From positions 1,427,501-1,491,500 of the forward strand of contig JAITYX010000004.1 of assembly GCA_021018815.1 (NCBI GenBank): 64,000 bases of DNA. The letters are read 5' to 3'. Positions 1 to 12,752 of the stretch are shown here, one piece after another. The notes below the pieces were generated by a model that did no database searches, was not told the origin of the DNA, and saw only the letters and a list, made by a program, of their open reading frames with translations. A program made the position numbers and the translations under genes. The number at the start of each line of letters is the position of its first letter. Position 1 is the first letter of the stretch. The DNA comes from Talinum fruticosum (taxonomy: Eukaryota > Streptophyta > Magnoliopsida > Caryophyllales > Talinaceae).

Positions 1-946
1 GCTCAAATAGACGATGAAATTGACAATTTAGGGTTTAGAGTTTTACCTTCAAGTATACATTGAGGAAGCCGAGGAGGACAAGCGGTGGTGGTGACAACCG
101 AGCCCCGGCGGCTACTGGGAAGCACCGGCGTCTACTCCCGGCGGTTGAACTGCGGCTGGAGGCTGGCCGGAGAGTGGGCCGCGGCAGGGGACGAACAGCG
201 CCCGCGGAGAGAGAGGAGAGCGAGAGCGCGAGTGAGGGACGAGGCAGAGGTGGACGAGAGGCGCCGGGCTTCTTCGGACGACGCCGGCGCCGGCCGCCGG
301 CTGGCGTTGGTGGCGCTTGATGGCCGGAAGCGGGGCAGGCCACAGGTGGAGGCGGAAGAGGAAACAGAGCACGCGAGGGAGAGAGAGCCATCGCGAGAGA
401 GAGTGAGAGGGCGCTCGCCGGACGGCGCCTGGCGCCGGCTCCGGCCGGCGTTGGTGGCGTCCGGTGGCCGGACCGTGAGCCGGCAGCAGAAGGGCGTGAG
501 GAAGAGGCGGGGGGATGAAAGAGGACACGAGAGGAAGCGGGGAAAGGGAAGGACGAAGGAGCATGGGAGAGAGAGGATGAGCTCGAATATATTTTAAGTC
601 TGTTTAGCGATCCGGAGAGTTCCTTCTCTGGATTTTTCCTTGGAAAAATCTGATTTGATTATTTGATTATTTTGATTTATTTATTTATTTACTTGTTTTG
701 TTTTCTTTTATTGTTACTTTTAATTTTGTTTTTAATAACGATGTTCACAAATTAAATTCTTATTATGAGATTTTTATTAGGGCCACTTCGTCGCCTTAGT
801 CGCATAACACATATATAAAAATAATGTAAATATAAATATAAAATATCGAATTGAAGTGCACGCGCTCGATTATATAAATAGTGTAATTAATAAAATAAAT
901 AATGTGATTTAAAATAAATAATGTGATTTAGGGTCGGGTTGTTACA
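1..946. repeat. 3' part of a probable LTR (retrotransposon), truncated by the window edge
   Basis: The segment ends in GGGTCGGGTTGTTACA. Its reverse complement starts TGTAACAACCCGA, the kind of terminus seen in plant Ty3/gypsy LTRs. The first 600 bp are very GC- and purine-rich, with simple GAGAGA and CCGGC motifs, and give long open frames on both strands with no domain. The rest is AT-rich, including a 16-bp direct duplication near 895-930. I see no primer-binding site or gag/pol after position 946, so this may be a solo or truncated LTR. The assignment is an inference from the end sequence and composition only. Confidence 0.4.
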
Positions 947-1014
947 CCCCCATCCCCGCCTCCGCCCCGACGGGGTCGGGGACCCGGCCGGGTCGGGAAA
1001 ACTCGCCCCAATGC
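947..1014. other. GC-rich junction sequence
   Basis: A short stretch of CCCCGCC/GACGGGGTCGGGG repeats separates the LTR-like end from the LINE relic. Similar GGGTCGGG-rich strings are common at plant repeat ends. No gene is visible. Confidence 0.3.
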
Positions 1015-1790
1015 CATCTCTACTCATGGAATAGGTGGAGGTGTGTTTCCTCAAGGTTCCAGCAGATGAGGCATCTAGGGTTAAGGTTAGGGATCCACTT
1101 TGCTATCCTACTCGCCATCGGTAATCCTTCGTAACACACACACACCATATCAAAGCTCTCATTTTGTGTGGCACCTTACTGCTCCAAATAGGTTTCCATC
1201 GAATAGAAGGATGATTTCCAATAGTTTTGTGGGAAGCCTTATAGAGAGCTTGAATATTGAAGTTACCATTGGAAGATGGGATCCAGCACAGTTGGTCATT
1301 TCTGCCATTAAGGTTGGGTGGAGGGAGCTGTGAAACAAAAGTAGCCAAATGAGGAGGGAGGCGGGAGTGCAATTTAGATAACCGTCATCTGCCAAAACTA
1401 GCAAAATCATGGACTCTAAGATGTTGCTTATTCCTAGGAATGATGACTCCCGGCCTATTAGCTAAATGGACACCAGGGGTCAACTTATCAAACCAGAAGG
1501 AGGTGTCCAGCCCATTCCGAACGGAGAAGAAAGTATTATCCTGGATCAAGTTTTTGGTTTTGAGCAAGCTGTGCCAAATTGGGGAATGGGAAGGTTTAGA
1601 AGTGTAGAAGTCCAAAAGGTCGTCCTTAAGATATTTTTTTCTAAACAACTGGATACAAGGAGTGTTCTCATTGCAGAGGACTCTCCCCGATGTTTTGCCA
1701 AAAACCATATATTCTAAGTTTCAATATTCTTAATTCCAAGACCCTCATTAGATTTACTCTTAGGAACCATATAGACCAGGGAACTCTAGG
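1015..1790 (-). pseudogene. LINE reverse transcriptase C-terminus with zf-RVT domain, broken
   Basis: Read on the minus strand, the pieces follow the order of a plant L1-type ORF2 C-terminus. First comes a GLGIKNIE-type segment (about 1750). Next is a block resembling the NG-x-TSFW-x-D motif (about 1480-1520). Then comes the W-x-PSSNGNFN ... W-x-PIWSSKVPHKMRALIW block (1150-1290), and finally a C-x-x-C...E-x-x-HLHLF zinc-binding half (about 1020-1060). The pieces lie in different frames with in-frame stops, so it is a dead fragment. The N-terminal endonuclease and the YADD catalytic core are absent. Confidence 0.75.
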
Positions 1791-2563
1791 AAGATAATGA
1801 TCCAAATCAACTTTATTTCAAAGAAATTTGCGGATTCCTTTGTGCAAAAGCTTAAGTTATATGATACATTATATACTCTAACAATGATAAACCTTTCATT
1901 AGATCAACTTTCATTTATTACGGATTGACAATCGACCAAGAAAGCCTTTATTACAAATTTGAATGGTCATTATGTTTACATTTCTTGCGAAGATTTTACT
2001 ATTTATAGTAACAATAATATCATTTGACCGCATTATCCTAAAGCAAGCAAAATATGACATTACATAACATGACGTGTTATTGACATGACTTTATTTAATT
2101 TTAACTCCGAATCCATATATTTTGTCATTTAGTATTAAATGTAGAATAGTGTATATCTCATGTTTCGTATAGGTATGTGTCGAACTTTGTTTAATTTTTA
2201 AATTTTTTAACTTATCTTTTATTTGTATTTATCAAATTACTAATTAACTAATAAATGTTATATGTTATTTAAATTATTCATATAACATCATGGAATAAAT
2301 AGTAGAAACTCTTTTCGCATCTAATAACCAATTTTTGCTTTTCGTTATGATAATTTGTTATAAATGCTGGTATGAAAAAACATTTCGTTTTCTAAAATTA
2401 TTTTTAAGCAAATTATAATAATACTAAATGACACTCTCTTCTTTTCACAATATATGTCACTTTAACAAATGTTTTTCATTTAATAGCATTATTTTATTTT
2501 CTTATAAGAATGCATTTATTATTATTATTATTGTTGTTGTTGTTGTTATTGTTGTTGTTGTTG

Positions 2564-2606
<43 letters not shown>

Positions 2607-5233
2607 TAAATTTAGAATTAAATAGGTACCATAATTAAATTGGTTGTTCTCATTTATTTTTAATTTGTGATTGTATCCGTTGATGGGGAGAATATTATTT
2701 CATATTATGAATTTTATTTGTAAGATTAGCATTTAGTACACTATAGTGACAATATTTTCCAAATAATTTGTTGAATAATTTATTAGCAATTGTATTAACT
2801 GATCGCAACTATAATAACCATAATTTTTAAATAATTTGTTAAATAATTTATTAGTAATTGTATCCATTAATTACCATAGTAACCGTAGTCATACGATTAA
2901 TTGAATATATTATATCAATATTGAGAATATTACTTGATATTTGGATATCAAGAATATTAGCATTCAAACTTTTATATCAAAATATTATTTAAATGGCAAA
3001 ATGAATATGAAATTGGGTTGATTGCATCATTTAATAATATATAATTGTCCTTTAAAATTTTTGATGGTTAATGTTTTGACATGTTAATAATATGCAATAA
3101 ATAAAGTGTTACAAAAAGTTTTAATAATATCCACACAAAAAATGACAAAATAAAATCAATTAACGATGACACCAAGTGTTGATCTCTCAATAAAGCACTT
3201 AATTTGAAGTATATTTATTTATATTTTTGTGATGATAGACCTAATTACCAGCTTAAATACTCTGTATTATCTAAATCATTAGAGTAGAGAGACACTTGTC
3301 ACCTTGTGGATATCCCTACTGAATGTGTCGTGAAGAAACAATCTAGAGACAGATTGTTGCCTCCATGAATCAATACAATTAAGAGACTGATTTTCCCAAA
3401 ATTCAAATAGTTGGTCCATTATGATTATCCAATATGATATTGAAAACATTATAAAATCCATAGTCCCAAATTGCTTCAATAGGAGGGTGTATTACTATAA
3501 ATAAATCCCTTATTCCTAAAAAAAATTCGGAATATATGTAGATTATTCTTACTTTTTTCAGATAGTCTCAAAAGAATTGTATAATAAATAATTTAGGTGT
3601 ATTTAAATATAATGGTCTCGAAGAAAAAAAGTTATACTCAAAGATGGAGAACATATACTATCTAGTGGTAATAAGAATCACATTAGTTTAATTAATTAAA
3701 CAAGTCAACCCGTTGATTATAGTAACTTTTAAGCAGGATAGAACAAAGAGTTTCAAAAATATGAAATCGCAGTTGGAGAGCTTTACTAGACGATAAATAA
3801 ATTGAAATTCAAACTTTGGAAATTTATCTGCCACAAATTCTTCATTAGTGTTTTTTTTTCGACAAATAGTCGTAAAAAGTCAAAGAGAGTAAACATACAA
3901 TCATCCTACTACTTGTAGTTGCTTAGAAAAAGACAAAAGTAACTGACCAAACGAAACAACAATAAAACAATTCTATAACTAATTGACAACCTCTTAATTC
4001 TGACTGAACTTCTTTACCTTAGATACCCAATCACTGGAAGGAAGAAGACTGAATCTCGAACAAATTTATGCCCCAAAAGAGGTGGGAGATATCTCATTGA
4101 CCATTGTTATTACATATCCATTTTGTGCCTTTTTTTTTTATTGTTTTATCTGTAATTTGGTCCATATTTTAAAATTTTTCTTTGTAATATATGTATGAGA
4201 TATATTTAATATATTTTTATTCTTTTTACGAATCAATGGATAATCATGATTTTATTTGTAAATAAATTCAGCGTCATTGATTTTATTTGTGAATAAATTC
4301 CGCGTCAAGATATTGTAAATATAGCCGATGAAAAAAAATTAAATGAGTGATTTACACAACACCTTCCATTATCTTTTTTCCTTTTCTTTTGGGGTTTTTT
4401 GGAACGTACCAACTATGTACCTCCTCAAAGGAATCAGAGTTCATGTTAAAATTCCAACCCTAATTGTGCACTTAATTGACAAATACTCAAGAATAAGTAA
4501 ATGTTTTCTCCCCCCAACGAACTGCACAGACCAATGTTGGTATAGAATTTAAAATCAAAATCTTTAATAATAATTTTCCGAGACTTTATCAGAGCCAACT
4601 AACACCCACGGACTACAACTAAATGCTTATTCCTTGTAAACTCAAGGCATATGTACTAATCACGTGCCAATTTGATTAAATTAATGGAATTTAGTATCTC
4701 CAATGGGATTGTTTATGGTTGAGATACACTTTATATTGTGCATTCGAACATGAAGTGTCAAGCTCAAATTGGACAAATTGGGTTGAGTTTATTATTCTTA
4801 CCTTTAAATCAACTACTTATTTTATGTCGATATTTTCAACAACTTTTTGTTCACCTAATTCTCACAAAACAAAAATAAAATGGAAATTGAAAATTAAAAG
4901 GGAAGAGCTTTTCCAAAACCAAAAATGAAAATAAAAGGGGATAAAATATCAGCTTCGATCAGTTTCTATCAATTTGTTCTTCTTTTTATCCACAACCTTC
5001 ACACTAGGAAGCCATTAACTTGCTCAAAATATTCATATTCATCTCTTCTTACTCATTACATACAAAATAAATAAATAAATATTAATATATGCAAGCATCT
5101 TCGTTACTTCTATATATAGTGACCAATTATCCTTGGAGTTTTTTGGGGGGGATGGAAATAATGTTTAACTTTTTTTCTGATAGAAGAAATAAAGTTTAGC
5201 TTAAAACACCTAATCTTTTAATCTAATTTACGT
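1791..5233. other. AT-rich non-coding region
   Basis: I see no convincing gene here. Open frames are short and low-complexity. It holds the trinucleotide tract at 2517-2605. Stretches near 2430-2500 resemble the inside of Stowaway-type MITEs (ATATATGTCACTTTAAC). Confidence 0.5.
2517..2605. repeat. Compound (ATT)n/(GTT)n microsatellite
   Basis: About 89 bp of uninterrupted triplets: ATT, then GTT with one ATT interruption, then ATT again. The 65-residue poly-Ile/Val open frame across it is an artefact of the repeat. Confidence 0.95.
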
Positions 5234-5376
5234 AATTTTATTGTTATATTTTTATTGATAAATATAACAACACATGGACACAACCTAGGATAGGAAGAAC
5301 CAAACCATATTTTTCTTTATGAAAATCAGTCATTCTACCACTAAATTATCCCCAAAGGAGCGAATTTTATTGTTAT
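5234..5376 (-). mobile_element. SINE insertion with 14-bp target-site duplication
   Basis: A body of about 115 bp (5248-5362) is flanked by perfect 14-bp direct repeats AATTTTATTGTTAT (5234-5247 and 5363-5376). On the minus strand it starts CGCTCC and carries TAGTGGTAGAATGA, which fits a Pol III A box. A degenerate B-box-like stretch, GGTTTGGTTCTTCC, follows. It ends in an AT-rich tail, TATCAATAAAAAT. The duplication length and tail fit target-primed retroposition. It shares the TAGAATGACTxxTTTTCATAA core with 54205-54315. Confidence 0.7.
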
Positions 5377-8300
5377 GTTGATGGTCACTATGGATGGATC
5401 TTTTACATACATACATAATGAATATCTCATACATTTAATTAAGATTGGCTTTTATCAGGTTCTAGCTATTTTAGTAATTAACACTATGCAGCTCGTGCTG
5501 ATAAAATTTTAATTTTATAAAAAATGAGATTAATTAATTTTTCTTGGTGAAAAATATTAATTAATTGTAATTGTATGGAAAGTATTACAAGCATATGAAA
5601 TTCTGTTTAGTGAGCCCACTATGAAGAAGAAGATTGAACTTTAATGAGAACATAAAGAGTAAATATTGTCATGCAGCTAGAAAATATAGAGAATATTAAG
5701 AAATTGCAAGAAAGTAGAAATAAGTAAATTATAAGATTGTTAAGGAGATATTACCCATGACAAAAAAAATATATTATAACACTTGTCTAGTGCATATTCA
5801 TTTATATATCCGATGATATGATATAATTTGGGATAGAAAATCTAATTTTTTTTTTTTTTGAAAGGGGACAACTGAAATAGAGATGAATTTTAAAAATTAA
5901 AATAAAATTTTACATATGATAACTTAAGCATATCGACTCCGATCTATGATATAATAGATTTGGGAAATAATATTTTCCTTGATAAGCCTTTACTCCAAGG
6001 TTTTAGAACCAATAATTTCTCAAATTAAGAAAAGGACAAAAACGAACTAAGATTTCCTTAATCTTAGTGTGAGTTAGGTTTTTATAACATATTGTTGGAA
6101 TTATGGACACGACTAATAAATTATAAGTATCCACCCCTCCCTTTTATATTCCTTAAAACTGTCCTTATTTTCAAGAATAGCATGTGAGATTTTTCAAAGA
6201 TAGAACTATTTGGATTTATGATGTAACTATGGACTGCGACTAATAAAAAATTATAGCTTTTTGGTAAACAGCAAAATTATGGTAATAAGAATGCTTAATA
6301 ACTTTGTAAAAGTGGGCTTTGGTACGCCTCCGAATGTTGTTGGTTTCCACGATTCATTGTGGGCCATAGAAAAGTTTTCCAAGAGTGAAAGCCCTAACCC
6401 ACAAGTTGAAAAGCCCAAATCCTTATATGATTAACGAGTACATGAACTTGAGTGTTTTTCTCTCACTTGTGTGTTTGTGCAGTCTAGTCTTCACTCGCTG
6501 TGTCATGATTCTATATCCTCTAACCCTAGGACTACGGTACATCGGCACAAATAGCATAACCCCCAGTCTCATGGTGATTTTGCCTCAAATTTATCGGCCT
6601 AATCGACTTCACGAACTATCCATCCAATATATATGTACATTTTTGAAGATGACACGTATAATGTAAACATGGGCAATGGTGATCGATGTAGCTTGCCAGC
6701 GTATAATTGATTCTTTGTTCATGCTTGTGGATCTTGTGCGTTAGGTCATAAGCTGATACTGTCGTAAGTCGATCAACTTACACAGTCATGCACGTATCAC
6801 TAATATTCCTGTGCCAATGATTACTGAGATTATTGAAGCTCCTACTACTTGGTTTTGCTTATGTTACGTACGTAAGGTCCAGCTTGCATTGCATCAAAAA
6901 GGGCGATTCGTTGAATTTTAACATGTCAGCCGCTAAAGATTTCAGCTCTTGTCCTCTAAACGTAACATCAGACCAGATTATCTATCAGAATTCTTGAGCC
7001 AGTTTTAATTTGATTTTCATCTTAGTATGTTATGTCATAACTTAACCAGTGCACTGAATCAAGTGACCTAATACAGGTTAGCATCGGTTGTGCTCTTATA
7101 CACTCAATCGCTCCTTCCTGGCTGCTAATGAGCCAGTCTGACCACGGACCGGCCTTTCCACTAAGTTCAAAGCCTGAACCCCATGATGATGGCATGCTGG
7201 CCTGGCCTCACTCGAGTAATTTCACCACCCTCTCTGTTCAAGTCTTAGCTTAGCCTGTATATGGTCAAGTAGGAAACAAATTGATAGATTGGGCCGGGAA
7301 CTGGTTCGGCTCAAGTTGAATCCGGCTAGGTTAGCATTGGGATATCACACAAACTTTGCACTTTGTAGTCCAAGTAAGCAACCTCACTTGAATTTTATTT
7401 TCTTGGAGCCTTGGGAAGAACTGTTGTCCCATATTTAGCACTTTTGACGAGGCCAACAACTTTGCACTTTGTAGTCCAAGGAAGCAATAATAATTGACAC
7501 ACAGCATAAATGTGCAGGAAACTAAGGCTTTTGTCTTCTGTTTCTTTCTTTCCTTTTTTCTGTTTTATTTTTTAAACTTGTGGTGTCCCTGCAGAATTAT
7601 TTGAGGGGTTGCCATCGAGTTGTGCTTTTCAGTGCACATTCAGCCATTAACTTCTGATATGTTATCGTCATGGGAAGATCGAGCACATTCAGTTGAGCAG
7701 TGGGCATGCTGTAAAGTGACTCGTGACTCGTTCAAAGGGAACGCTATCATTGCGGCTCGTTGGGATGCCAGGGTCTCTTCTACTAAACTTTATATCTAAT
7801 CCCAACATTTGGTGTAAGGGCTAAAATGGACCAAACCCAACCAGACAAATGCTCTTTTTCAGGTGCAAATGAAGCGTAAAGGTTGATGTTGTTAAGATTC
7901 AAAATCGTGTCTCTAATTTTAACTTTGAAGTATTTATCTTAAACTGATGAAAGTGATGAGCAAGTGAGCAACCCAGCTAAGCTCAAATTATGGCCCTGAT
8001 TGGACCGGTTTATTAGGCAACTCTGCATACTTTTACAATGAAATCTGAATACTTGCAAGTCACATATTTGAAAAATAAGATAAATTCTATACTAAACCAT
8101 CTTCTCTTCAATGGTTATTCAAAGGATTATGTCAAAGAGGAATTTTAACAGTGAAAGTGAAATCGAAATTATCCACAAAGGAAAAAAGTGAATTAGTTTT
8201 GGCTTTTGGGATGGTGACGGGTGAATAATTATTCCTTGGGAATATTTTTAAAAGAAAGGTGATGCATTCCAACACATTTGAGATTTAATTGAAGATGCCC

Positions 8301-11300
8301 AAAGGGACCAATATAATCAAGTTTACCTTGAATAGTTTGAGTTTATGTTTACCCCCTGTTGTGTTGTTGTTTCATATTCGCTTTACCGTTTATAACATTT
8401 AAAACTCGTAATAACTCGTAATCGCTAATCACTAACTGTAATAGCTTATAACAGCTAGTAATAGCTAATTATACTATTAATAACAGGTTGTCATAGCTAA
8501 CAATTAATCGTAACTGTTTGTAACATCCTTTTGGAGGTATACATTTCACATGGTTTTCTGTTTATGTGATCATATCATTTGGAAGTTGTTCTTGGACTCT
8601 TGACGAGTTAATTTGGTCCACACCGTAAGTTAGAATGAAAACACTTTTAATTAGAAAGAGTTATTAGGTCATTTCTGTCTTGATTTTTTTATAAAAAACA
8701 TAAGATTACTCAATCAAATAAAATTGTACACTATGGGATATTTGCACACATCCTCAAAGCACCCCAAAATAAAATTTACGAGAGAAATGAAATTACGTAT
8801 CAAAATTAGTTTTACATATTCTGATTCTATATAAAGTCATATTTCTGGTAATGTTGTAAAATTGAAAGCAACATATTTATTCTCACTATTTCCTGTTTTC
8901 TACCAAGAGGTTGTGTTTGGTTAATTACTTTATTGGTTGGGTATTTTTTGGTTTTTTTTTTTTTTTTGGGCAAAAACTATAGAAAATGCAGAGGATTATA
9001 CAAATGGCCTAAATTTTGATGAAAAACTCTGATGCTCGTCGTTGAACACGGAGAGCATCATGGGAGGTCATCGGGAATTCTATTTGGCCATTTGCTATAA
9101 GACAGAATGGGTGTATATATGTAAGCCAAACAAATCTTCTCAATCACCAATATATTGTTTGGCGTTTCCCTTTAAGACAACTAAATTAGACGCTTAGATA
9201 TATATTTTTTTACTCTTAGGTTGTTGATGTTTTATTAGAATCGAGTTATTATTGATTCATATAAAAGGTAACGTGTTTTTTTATATATATATTTTTAAAT
9301 TTACAAGACTTAAACCTGAAATATTATTTAAGGGGAATAATTAAATTAATAAATTAGGAACATGAATATATATAAATACTAGTTGTTCCAAATGAACACT
9401 AATTTACTTGGAAAAGTGACGAACTAATATGTTGGGGCGTTAGGTTTGTATTTTACTCAAGACAATTTGCATGTCATGATCTTGATGTAAAAGTTTAACG
9501 TGAAACCGTATTGGTTATTTATATGTCTATAATTTAATTAAATTTGGATAAAATTTTATATTGAAATATGAAAATCATGTTTGTTTTAGATAAATAAAAG
9601 AGATGACATTAATAATTCATGTATATAAGTTAATAAGTTATCTTTACTTATTTTTTATTTCCAAGTAATTTTAGGAAGAAATTTCGATTGAACTTATATA
9701 TATATATTATCCAATTGATTCGATCTTATAATATTATGTTGCACCTAAAAAAATTATAATATGAATGAATAAAGAAAAAGAAAAAAGTGATACAATCGGC
9801 GAAGAATCGGGCTGGTTTAGCTGATCGAGTTTTGGCTGTGTGCTGAGGCGGATTGAGAGGCGGGAGACTCGGTTGCCGGCGTGCCCTTCCCTTCGCTCTC
9901 CCTCTCTGACACCCCAAGATTCTTCGTTGGTATCCTGTATTTATTATTTCTCTTTGGATCTCTTAATCACTTTTTTTTTTTTTTTTTGTGTTTTTCAAAA
10001 GACAGATTCATCAGTTTTTACTTGGTTTAGTTTAATCTAAAATAAAGATTGCTAAAACAACAATTTAATTTAATTGTTATATTGATTATTAATTCTGCAG
10101 TACCTTTTGTACTTTGTCAGTGATTAATTATACTAAATTCTGATCAGGGTAGCATGACAATTATACCTTTCACTGTACTCTTAATTAATCTACATCAGGT
10201 TTCACTACTTTTGGTACAACTTTGCGAACTGAACTAATCTCTCCGTTTTACAAATATATATATTATTTATTAACTTTTTTCATTTCATAATATATATCAC
10301 TTTATATTCTCGATAATATATTATTGACTATTAATTTCTTTTGTTCTCTTATTTGTTTTGTTGGCTTTTGTTTGTTTTCAATGAATCTCGGAAAAAGTTG
10401 ATCTTCTAACACAAATTTTGTGTTTTTTTTATTTACTCGCAATCTAATTTTTGTTTCCTTATCAAATACTATTTATTGTATTTTTTATACGTTTTATCAA
10501 AGGGTGCCTCATTTTTCTGTATAAAAAATTTTTTAATTTATATGTTTCTACTTGCACCATGCACGGTAGAGAATGTCCCAAATAAGTCGGATCAAAGTGG
10601 AATAAGTGCTGGCAATTTTGATTCGTGATTTATTTAATTTAATTCAATGCATAATTACATAATTAGTGATAAAAAAAAGCCACATTTCTCTGCTGATTGA
10701 TCCTCTTTTGTGATTTATGATTATAAGTTCATCGAAGTTTAATTTGTTTATTCCTTTGTTCACTTTTAGTTTAGAATATGAAATACTGTATGATATAAGA
10801 CAGTAGCAGATTTAGGAACTTTTATTAAAATTTAATAACATCAATTAATTTTAATGCACAAAAATTGAAATTGAAATTAAAACTCTAATACTTTGAACAA
10901 TTTTTCAAATTAACATTGATAAGAGCTGGTATATATACCAATATGGTTGATTTGAATACGGCTTTGATATATTTATTTCTAATTTATCTAAGATTTTAAT
11001 TTTAACAACTAAATGAATTTTCAACAAATAAATCCCTCTCTAACTTTCCACAAAAAATAAAAGAAAATTCAAATGCTTGATCGGAAGATGCAAATGAGGT
11101 TCATACCAATATAAACATGATTTCAATGCAAATTTATGGTAATAATTATCATAAAATTTACCGATTAAGTTAACTGACATTAATAATTTATATTACTTGA
11201 TGTGCGGGGCTGGGTGTGACTTGGTGAATGAACAAAGCTTCCAGCAAGAAGTGCATGCAATATTAGATCATGAAACAGTTGTTGAGCATCAGATCAGCTG

Positions 11301-12013
11301 AGACAGTTAATTGCTTAATTACCACATAACCCTCGCTGTTATAATGCCTAGCAGTGAAAAAATTTGATGTCAGAAGTTTGACAGGTAAAGCCAATGAAAA
11401 CACAAAGACATTGGGATATGTTTGCTGGGTTTTCATTAATGTCCAAAAACTTCAGCTTTACACCAAGAAAATCTTACATTAACTGATCACATTAATTTAC
11501 TTGAAGGGATAGAAATTAAAAAGGGAAAGAAGTCAGGATCACTGTCACTTAGTTACCCTTTTACACATGGAACGAGTTAATCCCCTTTTACTTTTACCCT
11601 GGGTTCTGTGACTGTATATATAATAAAGATTCTAACAGCACAATGTATGGTATTCTAAGTCTCAAGGTTAATTAATATAATATACTCCATCCATTTCAGA
11701 CTTAAATCATATTACTCTTTTAAATAAAAAGATTGTATGAGTTACATTATTATTATTATCGATATAAATGACATTATTATCATGAATTTATCTTACATGT
11801 ATAATATACATATGTAAATAATATATGTATATATGAAGCATACGGCGGCCAATATCAAAAGAAACAAGGAGGGAAAAAACTAATTAGGAGGAAAAGGTAA
11901 AAAAAGAAGATATGTACAACACCTCATGGAACCCATTAAAGTAGGTAGTAGCTACAAAATAAAAGATGAAAATTGCCTCCATTTAGGGGCCATTTTGGTC
12001 AACCAGTCCTCTT
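5377..12013. other. Long non-coding stretch, mostly AT-rich
   Basis: No supportable gene. The 93-codon frame at 6385-6666 has no recognisable domain. The part from 6.3 to 7.9 kb is less AT-rich than its surroundings and may be an old repeat. About 8.4-8.52 kb has many GTAATAGCTAATAAC-like sub-repeats of MITE type. Stowaway-like ends (CTCTCCGTTTTACAAATAT, CTCCATCCATTTCAGAC) appear near 10236 and 11683 without partners. Confidence 0.5.
7352..7487. repeat. 30-bp direct duplication, 106 bp apart
   Basis: 7352-7381 and 7458-7487 both read AACTTTGCACTTTGTAGTCC, then AAG, one mismatch (T or G), and AAGCAA. No TIRs or domain surround them. It is a small local duplication of unknown origin. Confidence 0.85.
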
Positions 12014-12020
12014 TATAAAT
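12014..12020 (+). promoter_or_regulatory. TATA box of the DUF761 gene
   Basis: TATAAAT lies about 85 bp before the chosen ATG, and a (CT)n leader tract (about 12049-12073) lies between them. This placement is a reason to reject the upstream in-frame ATG at 11973, which lies before the TATA box. Confidence 0.5.
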
Positions 12021-12101
12021 CTCATTTTGAACAACGACCTATTAGACCCCCCTCTCTCTCTCTCTCTCTCTCTAGAACTCATATCAATACCATTAATGAA
12101 A

Positions 12102-12752
12102 ATGGTGAGCCTATCCCACCCAAAAAGCCCTCTCTCCCTCCACATTTTCTCAAACATGATGAGCAAAACACCCTCCTCCTCCTCCTCCTCCTCTTCCTCT
12201 TCATCTCTAACCTCCACCATGAAGCTCAAAACCCTAGTCCAGAACCTCATCGTCTCCCACATTTGCCGCGTGGCCCGGGCCGTCTCCAAGGCCAAGACCC
12301 TCCTCCTGGACATCTTCAGGGAGAAGAACAGGAACAAGTACAGGAAGAAGATCCTCTTTGGCTCCTTCAGACTTCACTACAACTGGTGCTCCTCCTCCCA
12401 TGTCTTGCCTATTCTCTCTCCCAATAACAACACCTTCACCACCCTTGAGGGCAAAGATGTCCAAAGTCACATATACTATGACTCTACTTGGAATTCAGCT
12501 TTCTCAACTGATGATCATCTTCAACCCAAGCTGGAAGAAGAAGAGGGTCTCTCGAGTTATCTTCAATGGTTAGAGGACAACAACTATAACAAGGGTGGCA
12601 AGCTTGTAAATTCCAACGCCGCCGAGGGTAATGTTGAGAATGAGATAGATAAGCTTGCAGATATGTTCATCCAGAGCTGCCATGAGAAGTTCAGGCTTGA
12701 GAAGATTGAGTCTTACAGGAGATACCAAGAAATGCTTGCTAGAAGTATGTAG
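12102..12752 (+). CDS. DUF761 domain-containing protein (cotton-fibre-protein-like)
   Basis: A single-exon protein of about 216 aa. The C-terminal 35 residues match the DUF761 signature: EIDKLADMFIQSCHEKF, then RLEKIES, then YRRYQEMLARS. The N-terminus has a poly-Ser run, then a basic helix-like stretch (KAKTLLLDIFREKNRNKYRKK), and an acidic EEEEG patch lies mid-protein. Family members are plant-specific, mostly small and of unknown biochemical role; some affect growth and stress responses. ATG 12102 (AAAATGG) has a better start context than the in-frame ATG 12096. The ATG at 11973 lies upstream of the TATA box. No transmembrane segment is evident. Family placement is firm; function is unknown. 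Confidence 0.85.
   Translation: MVSLSHPKSPLSLHIFSNMMSKTPSSSSSSSSSSSLTSTMKLKTLVQNLIVSHICRVARAVSKAKTLLLDIFREKNRNKYRKKILFGSFRLHYNWCSSSHVLPILSPNNNTFTTLEGKDVQSHIYYDSTWNSAFSTDDHLQPKLEEEEGLSSYLQWLEDNNYNKGGKLVNSNAAEGNVENEIDKLADMFIQSCHEKFRLEKIESYRRYQEMLARSM

Noticed and set aside
35..597. Overlapping 118-170 aa frames on both strands
   Set aside because: Biased GC/purine-rich DNA with no domain and Arg/Ser-rich products on either strand; better explained as repeat.
2428..2625. 65-aa poly-Ile/Val frame resembling a membrane peptide
   Set aside because: It is simply the ATT/GTT microsatellite translated.
6385..6666. 93-aa frame with hydrophobic stretch
   Set aside because: No family motif and weak codon character in a decayed block; I cannot support it as a gene.
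11973..12101. Upstream extension of the DUF761 protein from ATG 11973
   Set aside because: It precedes the TATA box and translates the CT-repeat leader; the family starts near MVSL.
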